A stretch of 64,000 nt of DNA from Meandrina meandrites (Eukaryota > Cnidaria > Anthozoa > Scleractinia > Meandrinidae): positions 32,391,805 through 32,455,804 of the forward strand of contig OY855908.1 in NCBI GenBank assembly GCA_963693305.1. Direction: 5' to 3'. Positions 30,301 to 42,300 of this stretch are shown here, one piece after another. A program made the position numbers and the translations under genes. How positions within the stretch are numbered: position 1 is the first letter of the stretch; the number at the start of each line of letters is the position of its first letter. The notes under the pieces were generated by a model that saw only the letters and a program-made list of their open reading frames with translations, did no database searches and had not been told where the DNA came from.

Positions 30301-33300
30301 CAAAGAAAGCTCTACAAAGTGATCGTTGCTTTATTTGCTCTACTGTAGTTCAGAATAGATTATATATTTCGATTTACCGGCGGTTATTTGTTCATGTCCA
30401 GATGTGAATGTGAGCAGCTATTCAGCGACCAGCGAGTTCTGTTTGCAAAGCTTTGCTAAAGACAACTCGTCAAGCTCAAAACGGCATTCATTTTGGAGGG
30501 CTCACACATGAATTGAAAGGGTTCTACAAGGATCGTGAACTTACGAGAACAAAACGCTTAGTTAGCATTGAGAACGACCGTGACAATGGAGAGACCGCTG
30601 CAGATGCATGCCGTGAGAAAGCCTCGAAATGTGTTTACAATTCCCGATCGATATCATATCACGTATGCTTCTTCTGATGCTGCAGCCGGAGATTTTCCGA
30701 GACCCGTCGTTAGGTTGACAAAAACATCCTTTCTTTCTTCAACGATTTTCCCAATTCCAGATTTTTTGCTGTGCGTTTATTGCACCTTTTAATAATATGC
30801 GAAATCTAAACGACTTCATTTTTCGCAGCCGTCGGGCAACAGAAACGAACAAAATGGATCGAAATCTACCAATCACAGCTGACAGACGTGACCTTTTGAC
30901 TCGGCTGAAGTTAACTTCTGTTTCCTTGGAGGTCCGCTTAGAAGGTTGACGGTTGCGAAAACCCTAAACCAATATAAAAACGTTGGTTGAGGTTGAATTT
31001 CAGAGTTCGTATGTTATTGAAAACCACAATAAGCTACAAATTTGAAATGTCTTTCTGACAACATCAAACACTTCTTCAAGGGTCGCTATTTTGAAAGCTG
31101 TGAACTCCAAGATGAAACAAGCAAAATGATTGGTTAGATTTCTTTGGCGCGCACAGTTCTCGAAATATGTAACCCGAATGGTGATTGGTTGAAACGGAGG
31201 AAAGGAATGTTGTTCGAATGTGAGCAGCCGTTTGTGGGGAGGAGCGTTGCGTGACGACACTAAAAACGGCTGCGAGGGAGACTAGCTTCTATGAGGTGAT
31301 AGTTGATGGAATTCTAACTCATTTTTCTTTAACTAATGAAAACTAATAGTCAAAGAACACAATCGCATGTGCATTGCTCTTTGAAGGGATAATTTTTCTT
31401 GAATTTAAGCCCCAGTGGGGGTACTCGGGATTTCAAGTGACGGGGATGATCGAATGGGAGCAAAAATCAAGACCCAAAAAGATCCCAAGGGCTTCCAACA
31501 AAACCCAGAAAAACCCCTTCAACAAAAATTAACCCCAAATAAATCCCATGCCGAATTTTTGACCCTTAAGAGCGAATGTCCACTGAGACCGAGCGAAATC
31601 GAAAATAAGTGGCACATGATGAAAAATCAAAATTCTTTATATTTCGCCCATAGATAGCCTATGGTCGGCCTAGAAACGTGGTGGGATTTTTTTCTTGAAA
31701 AATCTTTTAAACCGGCCAAAAATTTACAAAACCGTTAAGGTCCCACGTGTCTTCAAAAACACACAAAATAAACGTGACCCATACCTAGTCGGAAACTTCG
31801 CACTGATTCATTTGCATTAAATAAAACCCCGATTTTGGCCCTGGAAATGTGCTTTTGAAGTGTTTACAAGTTATTTGGGACAAATTATTCTTCTCTTAGT
31901 TAATTTTCAAGGTTACGGCAAGCCCCTGAAAATGGCTAATATTCGATTGCTCAAAATTCTTAATTTGGCGGTCTTTTTCGAGAGACAATTTCCCTACCCG
32001 GTAAAACTCCAAACCATTTGAAATTCATATATTTTGAAAGGGCAAACGCCGTTCTAAAACTTGGTGTAAAAAGAAGTTTCGGGCTTTTTATAAGCGCTGA
32101 GTGCGAACGCTTCCAAAATCCTCATAATCACAACTTTACCTGTCACTGAACTGTAAACAACAGTCACATGCTTCTGACCAGATAATCGAAAACATCTTGT
32201 TTCCAGTGTTTCCTCTTGTTTTTCTCGGTATTTGAATGTAATCTACAGCAGAAAGTTCCTGTTTAGCTCATCCTGAATACGATATTATCCAAATATCTAG
32301 TATTAGGTGTATTTAGAATCCTAAACGATAGCTATCGATCTTGAAGCGAACGTCGTACATCAACTGACGTGTTGACATTCAACTTTATACGACTCTTGGA
32401 ACTGCCATTACATTCGCATCTCTTGTTAAACAGCAGTCGAATAAATAAACCCTTCTTGCATCAGCTGTTTGCTCTCTCAAACGAAATTCCTATCCGCTGT
32501 TCTCCACGGTTCATCCTGAAACGAGCTGTTGTTCTTCGATGTTGACTAGATTTGCCTGTCACGCAATAGTCACTCGATAGGTTATTGTTACACGATTTCC
32601 ATAAATGGAAAAAAATTGACAAAGCGAAAGATAGATGGAGAGAGACACTGTGAGTGTAAGGTCTCTTGCCCAAAAACACAACAAAATGACCCCAGCCAGG
32701 GCTCAAACCCGGATCAGACCGCTCGATTCGGAATCCAGTGCAGTACAACGCCTCCCGATACTATGAAAACGTGACACAAAAATGTTACATTAGAAATTTG
32801 AAATAAGAATAGAACAATATGTACCGCGATAATAAAATTAGAAACAAACGGAGAGAATAGCATTTACATTTCATGTTTATTATTCATACCTAGAGGTTCC
32901 AGATTGCGACCTCATATCAACAAGGAATGCTTCTCTAGCTAGCTTTTCGTACACAGTCACGATTAGAGTGAATGTTCGAGTGGAATGCGTGTAACGTCTT
33001 TAGCGGAATGATCATTAGCAAAGAATGTCCTGAGACTGCAGTGGGCTTGGGCATATACTCAAACGGTCTTTCATTTGTCGTTTGGTTTCCCAATGTATTG
33101 TGTTTGGGAAAAGATTACATTGATCCATGTAGAAAACGTTCTCAGAGTTGCAGCCGATGTGATGAGTTTCAGTTGTAGAGTGCATGGAAGACCCCATGGA
33201 ATGTACGGGGTAGTTTGTCTGTCAGATATGTAGGTACATGACGTAAAGTATATGAAGTAATTCATATGTGGACTGCGGATAGATTTAAAGTAAAGAAATG

Positions 33301-36300
33301 ATCTTCCCAATGAAATTGCAATTAACTGCAATTTCGTTGCGAGAATCATTTTTTACATTATGTAGGAACATGTTAGAGAGTTGTCAGTTGCACGTTTGAT
33401 ATGATTCCGGGGTTGGTGTTTTTCACTGTGTACAAACCCTGTGTCATTAGCACTCTACTATACTATAGCGAATTCTGGACTATATATAATCCACACAACA
33501 ACGGAAGCTTCGGGTGTTCCATCTGGGGTACTTTCGTAGGATCCTCGAAAATAGATGGCTGGACAATGTCCTCTCGGGAGCTGGTATCCCATCCATGTTC
33601 ACACGTCTACGTCAACGCTAGTCTGAAATGTCATCCGTCCTCTCTTCCTTACCCGCCCGCGCCCCTCCTCTGGGGGGTAAGGAAGAGAGGACGGATGACA
33701 TTTCAGACTACGTCAACATTTCCGTTTCGTAAACGGTCGGCGCCACTTTAAACGGTCGATGCCATCATTGGTAGACAAGCGTTTCGGAATGGAGAGTGCC
33801 ATATCTGCTCTAGTTTAAGCGTGGTTAAGGTCGAAACTGTGCTTGATTATAAGATGAAATCAGGCTTAGAGAAGACGATTATTAAATCTAAGTTAGATTC
33901 AAACGTAGGTTAGGGATGTAACAGTTATAGATGTAACAGTAACAAAGTCACCTAATATCATTAAATTTTTCGGGGATTTGGCGGATCAACGTGGTGGTGT
34001 AGTGGTGAGAGAGGGATGCTAGCATACCAGAGGTTCCAGGTTCGATTCTTGGTACTGTCGCTGAAATGGAACCGACCGTTTACTAAACGGAAACGCGCGC
34101 CGGCTAACGCTGGCTGGGCCATGTTCACAGGATGGACGATGGACGCATCCCCAAGGATCTACTCTACGGCGAGCTTGCCACTGGGGGCAAGGCGCAGAGG
34201 CTGCCCCCTGCTACATGCAAGCGTGACATGAAAGCATGTAACATTGACACCAAGTCATGGGAAGCCCTTGTAGACAACAGAAACCTGTGGAAGCAGCAAG
34301 TATCACAAGGACTGAAAAGAAGAGAGGTTGCCATCGGATACAAAAACGATAAAAGAAGAGCCAGAAGAATAACCTGTCAACACCAAGACCATCCAGATCC
34401 ACAACCTGCATCAGTTTTCATATGCAAGGGCCGAAGCAGAGACTGCAAATCTAAGATTGGCCTCTACAGCAATGCAAGACGGTGTTCCTCAACAAGCCCT
34501 CACGGCGCTATTCCATAGTCGAATTCGACTGACAGATGCCAACGACATCATAGTTTGGCTCTTAAAAAAGGGACTGAGGTTGCTACTACGTTTGTGTGAC
34601 TGGTGAGAGCCTGAAGAAGGCCAGCGCCTCTCTCATCATTTGTGACCAGCAGAGACTTGGCCAAAATGAGGAAGTGCTAAAAAGTTTTATACAAGAGGCT
34701 CCGCCCGAGGTACAGATCCTTGCTCTTTTTCTATGATTTTGAATAATAATAAAAAACAACAACAGGAAAGGTTACCTCGTCAAAAACGAATGGATTTCGT
34801 TCTTTTTTTTTACTGTCCTGGAGGTGAGTTGGCGGGAATCATCCCCCAACGTCATTTCCAGGCTCAAGAGTTGAAGTATGCAAAAGGGGTAGGTAAGACT
34901 GCCATTTAAACTGTCACTTAGGTATCCCTTTATTTAAAATATCTCGAACACAGCCACCACGCAGTGATATAGAAGTTCGTGCAATCCATCTAAGTATCCT
35001 AAAGGGTTATTTGTAAAGTTGAGAATTTAAAGGAATGAGACATAATGTTCCTTCTCAGTAGATACGTACGTGAAAGGGGTAACATTTTCTATTGAGCGCC
35101 AGTACCGGTCAGCGGTACTTGGTTTTGCACGTGACTTTTCCTCGTGCTACTCTCGCGATCCGCCATCTTGGTTCTGTTGTATCATTCTTGTTCAGTTTAG
35201 TTTCACGGGATTAAAGCCATTTATCCTCACGGTTCGTGCCTTGGTTCTTCTAGTTAACTACCTCAACTGGCGGAGGGTATACACAAGGTCGCGAAAGACG
35301 CGAAAGGGTTACCTATTATTTCAAAAAGGTTATATGAAATTGTAGTAAGGAGATATAGACCTCGGGCGGAGTACCTTTCGGCGGGGTGCAAGGGGGTATG
35401 GGTGGTTGATCAATGCAGCTGATGTGATGAAAATATCATTTCGGCCAAGATGCTGCTACTCGCAAATGATTTTCCATTGTTTTAACCTTTGGTTGTTTGC
35501 ATAATTTCCTTCGCTAAACCAGCATTTGTACTGAAAACGACAAGATCATGTAGATACTTCACGGTCTTTAAGCTTGCCTAAGTCCCTTTTTTCGATCAGA
35601 AAGGCATTTTCGATAGCTTTTACTTAATACAGAATTTCTTTTAGACGTCCTAATCTTTCGCTTTATCATATATTTCCATTTATGGAAATCGAGTAACAAA
35701 ACCCTATCGAGTGACGGTTGCGTGACAGGCAAAGTAGTCACCATCGAAGAACAACAGTTCGTTTCATGATGAACTGCGAACAGCGGATAAAAATTCAGCT
35801 TAAGGGAGCAAACACTTGATGCAAGAAGGGTTTATTTATTCGACTGCTGTTTAACAAGACATTTGAATGTGATAAAAAGATCCAAGAGTCGTATAAAGTT
35901 GAATGTCAACACGTCAGTTGATGTACTACGCACGCTTCAAGATCGATGGCTTTCGTTTAGGATTCTAAAATATACACCTAATACTGGATATTTGGATAAT
36001 ATCGTATTCAGGATGAGCTAAACAGGAACTTTCTGCTGTAGTTTACATTCAAATACCGAGAAAAACAAGAGGAAACACTGGAAACAAGATGTTTTCGATT
36101 ATCTGATCAGAAGCATGTGGCTGTTGTTTACAGTTCAGTGACAGGTAAAATTGTGATTATGAGGATTTTGAGAACGTTCGTTCTCAGCGCTTATAAAAAA
36201 CCCGAAACTTCTTTTTACACCAAGTTTTAGAACGGCGTTTGCCCTTTCAAAATATATGAATTTCAAATGGTTTGGAGTTTTACCGGGTAGGGAAATTGTC

Positions 36301-39300
36301 TCTCGAAAAAGACCGCCAAAATAAGAATTTCGAACAACCGAAATTTTGGTGATTTTCAGCGGCTCGCTGTGATCTCAAAAATTAACTTAGAGAAGGATAA
36401 TTTGACTCAAATGACTTGTAAACACGTCAACAGCACATTTCCAGGCCCAAAATCGGGGTTTTATTTAATGCGAATGAATCAGTGCAAAGTTTCTGACAAG
36501 CTATGAGTCACGTTTATTTTGTGTGTTTTTGTAGACACGTAGGACCATAACGGTTTTATAGGTTTTTGCCCGGTTTAAAAGATTTTTCAAGAAAAAAATC
36601 CCACCACGTTTCTAGGCCTACCATAGGCTATCTCTGGGCGAAATATAAAGAATTTTGATTTTTCATCATGTGCCACTACTCACGCGGTCTTCGTGGGCAT
36701 TCGCTCTTAAAATTTTAAGACAGAATCCACCAGGAAGTCGAGTGATATTTATTTACGTTGGACAAAAATCGAGTACCAGAATAATTTAAATCCTATTGCG
36801 TTATTTTCTACCCTAAATAAAAAGTAAAGATGTAAGTAATTATCATTGATAACACCAACAACAATTTCTTATCAGAGTCTTAGAAAATGAATTTCAAAGT
36901 TCACAAGCTATAGGGAAATTCTCACGTGCAGCCATTTTGTAAAATCGTCTTTAAGCGATTCAGTGGAATTCAGTGGAACTTCGAAATTTGTTTTCGGGGT
37001 TTGGTGTTGTCAGAAAAGATTTCTTTTGATAAGATATTTGAAGCAGTAACACAAAAGTTTGCAATAAGGTGTAAATAATTTTGGTACATCATAATGATAT
37101 GAGAAAATCTCATTTGCATTTACTTTCAACACACTTAATTTACATACGTCTGTCGAATTTGCCGCCACAAGTACATCAGAGAAACATCCCGGAGTGCTTA
37201 CACTCGCAGTAAGGAACACTTGAAGGCCCTTGAACAGCGAGAGGAAGGTTCTGTTTTATGGAGACATTGCTGTGATGTCCATGCAAGTAACATCGCCGGC
37301 TTCACCATGAATGTCACAGGAACTTTTCAAAACGACGCGATGTTGAGGCAGATCACAGAATCAGTTTAATGATCAGTCAAACCGAAGAAGGTCAACTCAT
37401 CAACACGAAAGAAGAGTGGACGTATTTCAGGATCCCAAGAGCGGTTGTCACGCAATCGTGAAATTCAAGCTACAAACATTTCTTTGTATTTTTATTGCAC
37501 AATAGAAACTGAATTCTGAACTCAGGAAAATTTCCTTCCTTTAGATGTATTTTGTATTTTGTTTTTAGTTACTGCTATGTTTACTACTATTCTCGTTGTT
37601 ATTTTAGATTTCGTTAGCAATTATTTTTGTATTTTGATTTGTATAGCGTTTAAGTTGCCTAGATACTAGCCAGGGTTATTCTTTTTGCAATGTTATACGA
37701 AGTCGTCTGAAATTTAAAATTCTTTACAGCATATGGCTACCAACTGACGAGGTCTTCTGACGAAACTAGTTTTGTAGTCGCGTATGTAAATTAAGTGTGT
37801 TGAAAGTAAATGCAAATAAGATTTTCTCATATCATTATGATGTTCAGTAATACTTTCTTGGCTTCGGCGAACAGAATTTCACAAATTTTGGTACAACAAT
37901 TTCTTATCATAGCGTGAGAAAATGAAATTTAATGTTCACAAGCTATAGGCAAAAGCTCGCGTCCTTTAAGCGATTTAGTGGAATTCAGCGGAACTTCGAG
38001 ATTGGTTTTCGATGTTTGGTGTTGTTAGAAAAGATTTCTTTTGATAAGATATTTGAAGCAGTAACACAAAAGCTTGCAATAAGGTGTAAATAATTTTGGT
38101 ACATAATTTTGTCCAACAACTACTCGAAGTCCTGGTGGATTCCGTCTTAAACATTAAAAACATTTAGAAATTGAATGTTTGTTTGTTTGTTTTTTCATCA
38201 TACGATTTTAACATTTTATATCTTAATATCGTGGAATATCTGTAAACTAGCTGTATAGCTAAGTATATTGCACGTTAATAAAGTATCGTATCTTATCTTA
38301 TACAATCTGAATTTATCTTTCCTTCATCTGGTAGTCATTTTAGCAACAGCAGAGACACCCAAGAACACTTCCTTTGATTGTCCTTTATTCGCAGAACTAA
38401 GCAGCAAAGGTCAGGAAATTACCCAAAAAAGTCCCTACTTAAATCAAGCCACCCAAAAAAAAAATACTTGCCAAATGTTCCTACCCAAAAAAATCCCAGA
38501 ATCAAAAATTTCAAACCCAAAAAAATCCTTCTATCATCCCCGTCACTTGAAATCCGGCAGTTCGTTTCTAGCTTCAAAGCGTGTGTGCGAGTTGCTGTTT
38601 TCTTCGTCAGTTGTTCTTTTATGCAATTATGACGTCCAGGCGAACGAATAACAGTCGTAACGCGGCCCTCTCAGCGATTGTGTCTTCGGGGTCCAACTCA
38701 ATTGTGTCGACGAGTTCACCTTCGTCTCTCGCGACGTCTCTACCAAGCAAGCCTGTGGTGGTTTCGTCCTCTATGACGCTTCCTTCTGGGTCGAACACGG
38801 CCCTATCACCCGAAATGGCGGCATTTATTAGTCAAGCCGTGCAAGCGGCCGTTTTAGCGTCTCAAAGGCCTCTAGAGCCGGCGACCTCGAGTGCCGTTTC
38901 CAGTCCGATGGCGACACTGGCTACAAGCTCGTCGATCGCGCCGTTGAGCGGTATGGCTTCTTCTTTTCTCGCCGCTGGGACCGGCTTTCAATCCTCCAGG
39001 ACCAGCTCCTCGTCACAAGGTAGGAACGCTTCAGTTGTTGTACCATCGTTTGTTTCTACCTTTAATGCTCCTGTGCCGGCGCTCGCGTCGTCGGCGGCAC
39101 ATGCTTTTAGCGGCGTTGCTGCTAGCTTGCCATCATCAAATCTCAACCCGTTAGCGGAACAACCGTTCGTGGTGGGCCCCGGATTTTCTCCGGTTCCGGC
39201 AAAACTCGTTACGCAAATCCTTAGTGGTAAATTCGTCGACTTGGCCGATTTGTTAGCATCCAATATGGTCAACTCAGAACCGGAGCCGCAATTGTTGCTG

Positions 39301-42300
39301 GACGGGCGATTAGTTCTAACAACGCCCCCAAAGAAATCCCGCCGGCGCATCGAAGACATCGCCACGTGGACTGAAGCCTTTACGGTGTTTTGCCTTGTGC
39401 TAACCTCGTCATTCCCGCATCGCTGGAAAGACTTAAATCTCTACAAGCTGTTGATCCTGAGGATTCATCGCCAATTTAGCGGGCGGGTCTGGCTCACGTA
39501 CGATCGAGCGTTTCGTGAACACGCCGCGGCTACGCGGCTAGTCGACTAATCGGCCATGAACGCGCAACTTTTTAACTTTCACGCCGCCGGCGCTTCTCTT
39601 CGGAGCCACTACTCGGGTTTGTCAACCGATACAACGGAACCTCAGGGCTCAAACTCCTCCACCATCCCCTGCATGTCGTGGAACAAGGGTCGCTGTACGG
39701 CCCCGTACGCTTCGTGCCGCTATTATCACTGTTGCAGCACATGCGGGGGTGCCCACCGTTCGGTGTCTTGCAACGCCAGGCCAGAACGCAAGCCCGACTA
39801 TCGCAGTAAGCGCCGATCTCGTTCTCCGGCAGTTGTTTCCTCGCCACACAACAAATCCCGGCGCCTTTAACTGTTGGCTTAAGGAGTTTTGTTCCCGTGC
39901 TCGGAACATTGAGCCCGCTGTTAACAGCATTTGTTTTACGCGTACATTGTTTCAGTTTGATTTCGTGAGTCGATTTTTCCGCGAATATGTCTTTTCTCAC
40001 GTTAGGTAGCCTTTTTGCAGACTCACTCTTTTACAGGTGTTTAAACCGTTTTTGCATGTACGTGTTATCGATGTTATTTAGGATTGCTCTTGTAGCTTTG
40101 TTATTTCGGATTGTTAGTCGTTACTTCTAGATATTGAGTCTTTGTTCTAGGCCTGTTGAATTAAATCTTCTACAAGTTTCAACGTGTAGTGCTTTTGTGT
40201 GTTAGTCTTGGGGGGTTTAAGGTCGGGTTTATCCTTTCTTTCTTTTGTTTTCTTTCCTCCTAGCCTTCACCCCTTTTATCCCAGTGTCCATGGTCAGCCC
40301 GCTGAAGCCTGAAGAGTTTGCTAGCAAGTTGACCAAGCATCCAGACCAGCGTCTTGTTGCCTTCGTTTTGGATGGCCTTCGCAATGGCTTTAGGCTGGGC
40401 TTTCAACACTCAAGAAAGCTGAAGTCTGCAAACAAAAACAAGCCCTCAGCTAACCATCACCCTGAGGTCATCGACCGCTATCTGGCACACGAGGTCTCCC
40501 TGGGGAGGGTTGCCGGGCCTTTTCCGTCCCCACCCTTTCCGCATTTGCATGTTAGCAGTTTTGGGGTTATTCCTAAGAAGGGACAACCAGGCAAGTGGAG
40601 ACTCATAGTGGATCTATCCTCCCCTGCTGGCCTGAGTGTTAATGACGGAATAGACCCAGAAGAGTTTACTCTGCAATATATCACTGTCGACCAAATTATT
40701 CGGATGATCTCCAAGTTCGGACCAGGAGCTTTGATTGCTAAATTTGATGTTGAGTCGGCCTACCGCAACATTGCAGTTCACCCGTCTGATCGGTATCTTC
40801 TGGGTTTGAGATGGCGAGATCAATATTATGTTGATTTAGCCCTTCCGTTTGGCCTTCGCTCGGCCCCTTATGTTTTTAACTCAGTGGCAGACATGGTGGA
40901 ATGGATTCTCCTTAATACACACAATGTGTCTGACCTCATGCATTACCTCGATGACTTTATTACAGCTGGCCCCCCGGACTCGAGTCAATGTGCTGAAAAT
41001 CTGTCCTCGTCCTTAGCCGTTTGTAGGTCTTTAGGGCTTCCCCTCCACCCGGACAAGTGCGTTGGTCCATCCACGCGATTGGTGGTGTTGGGTATAGAGT
41101 TAGACTCGGAGGCTCAGGTGGCCTGCCTTCCTACAGACAAGCTTTGTTCTCTTCGGGAGCTGCTTCAGTCATGGCGTGACCGGCGTTGGTGTACCAGATG
41201 TCAGTTGGAATCCCTCATCGGTCATCTGCATCATGCGGCTAAGGTTGTCTGGCCAGGGCGTACCTTCCTTCGTCGCATGATAGATTTGCTTCGTTGCTTT
41301 CGCAAACGGGACCATCCGATTCGCCTTAATTCTGAGTTTCGCTTGGATCTCCAGTGGTGGCTACAGTTTTTGTCATCGTGGCATGGGGTCTACTTCTGGT
41401 TGTTTCCAGGCATGTCTGCCTCCCCAGACTTGGAGGTCACATCCGATGCCTCTGGTTCACTTGGTTATGGTGCCTACTTCAACGGCGAATGGTTCAGTGG
41501 ATCGTGGGCTACTTCTCAAGCCTTTTACTCAATAGCCTATAAGGAGTTGTTCCCGGTCGTGGTTGCGGCTCGTGTGTGGGGTCCTCACTTCGCAAGGCGT
41601 CACATTCTTTTCCGGTCCGACAACAAGGCAGTGGTTTATATCCCCAATTCTAGAACTTCCAAGATCCCAGACTTGATGCGCTTGCTTCGCCATCTTCTCT
41701 CCTCTGCGGCGCGTTTTAATTTCTCCTTCGCCTCGCAACATGTCCCCGGGATTCATAATTGCATTGCTGATGCTCTGTCCCGCTTTAATTGGCAGGAATT
41801 CCGGAGGTTGGCACCAGGGGCTCAGTCGTTACCAGTCTCTGTCCCCCCTCAGCTCCTGGACGAATTGACGGGCCCTCCTTAGAGCAACAGTGCCAGTTCT
41901 TTTTGGTCCAAGGCTTGGCAGCTTCCTCCCGTAGATCTTATGCATCCGGCCAGAAGAAGTTCATCAACTTTTGTACACAGATGGGCCAGTTGCACCCGAG
42001 TGGTTCTCCCTGCCCGACTGACGAGTGGACATTGTGCCTGTTCGCTACCTTCTTAGCTGGTTCAGTCCAGCATGCTTCTATTAAAGTTTATCTGTCAGCC
42101 GTTCGTTCCCTGCACATCGAAGAGGGCTTCCCAGATCCCCTGGTTAATTGTCTGCGTTTACAGCGGGTTATAAGGGGAATCAAACGCACCCAAGGTTCCT
42201 CTGAAGCACAGCGTCTACCAATTACGAACGATATCCTGATGATCATCTTCAGTTCCTTGGATTTATCGATACCAGACCACTGCATGTTTTGGGCAGCATG

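Larger units (their letters stand above)
31570..36706. mobile_element. TTAA-flanked element of 5.1 kb with about 1-kb inverted arms
   Basis: Termini GAGCGAATGTCCAC and GTGGGCATTCGCTC are inverted with TTAA on both sides. The arms at 31570-32633 and 35654-36706 are inverted copies, for example GGTGGGATTTTTTTCTTGAA and TTCAAATACCGAGAAAAACA against their complements. The 3-kb centre holds a SINE, a perfect hairpin, a tRNA-like head and a LINE fragment, so much of it looks inserted later. No transposase frame was seen. Confidence 0.75.
36719..38146. mobile_element. TTAA-flanked GACGGAATCC element, copy 2, interrupted
   Basis: Ends GACAGAATCCACCAGGA and TCCTGGTGGATTCCGTC with TTAA at both sides. 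Flanking parts match the copy at 3739-4359 in the reverse orientation. The two internal tandem units (about 36850-37085 and 37885-38100) are pushed apart by a Penelope-like insertion of about 0.75 kb. Confidence 0.75.

Noticed and set aside
33994..34062. A tRNA gene
   Set aside because: Boxes A and B and the T arm are present, but the acceptor stem does not pair and LINE sequence follows. A SINE head is a better explanation.
34690..35372. An LTR retrotransposon suggested by CTCCGCCCGAGGT and its complement
   Set aside because: The repeat is inverted and only 13 bp, so it is not an LTR pair. It is noted only as a possible nested element.
38268..38651. A host gene starting before the Ngaro Gag
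   Set aside because: The frame runs through A-rich dispersed repeat text and into the retrotransposon end.
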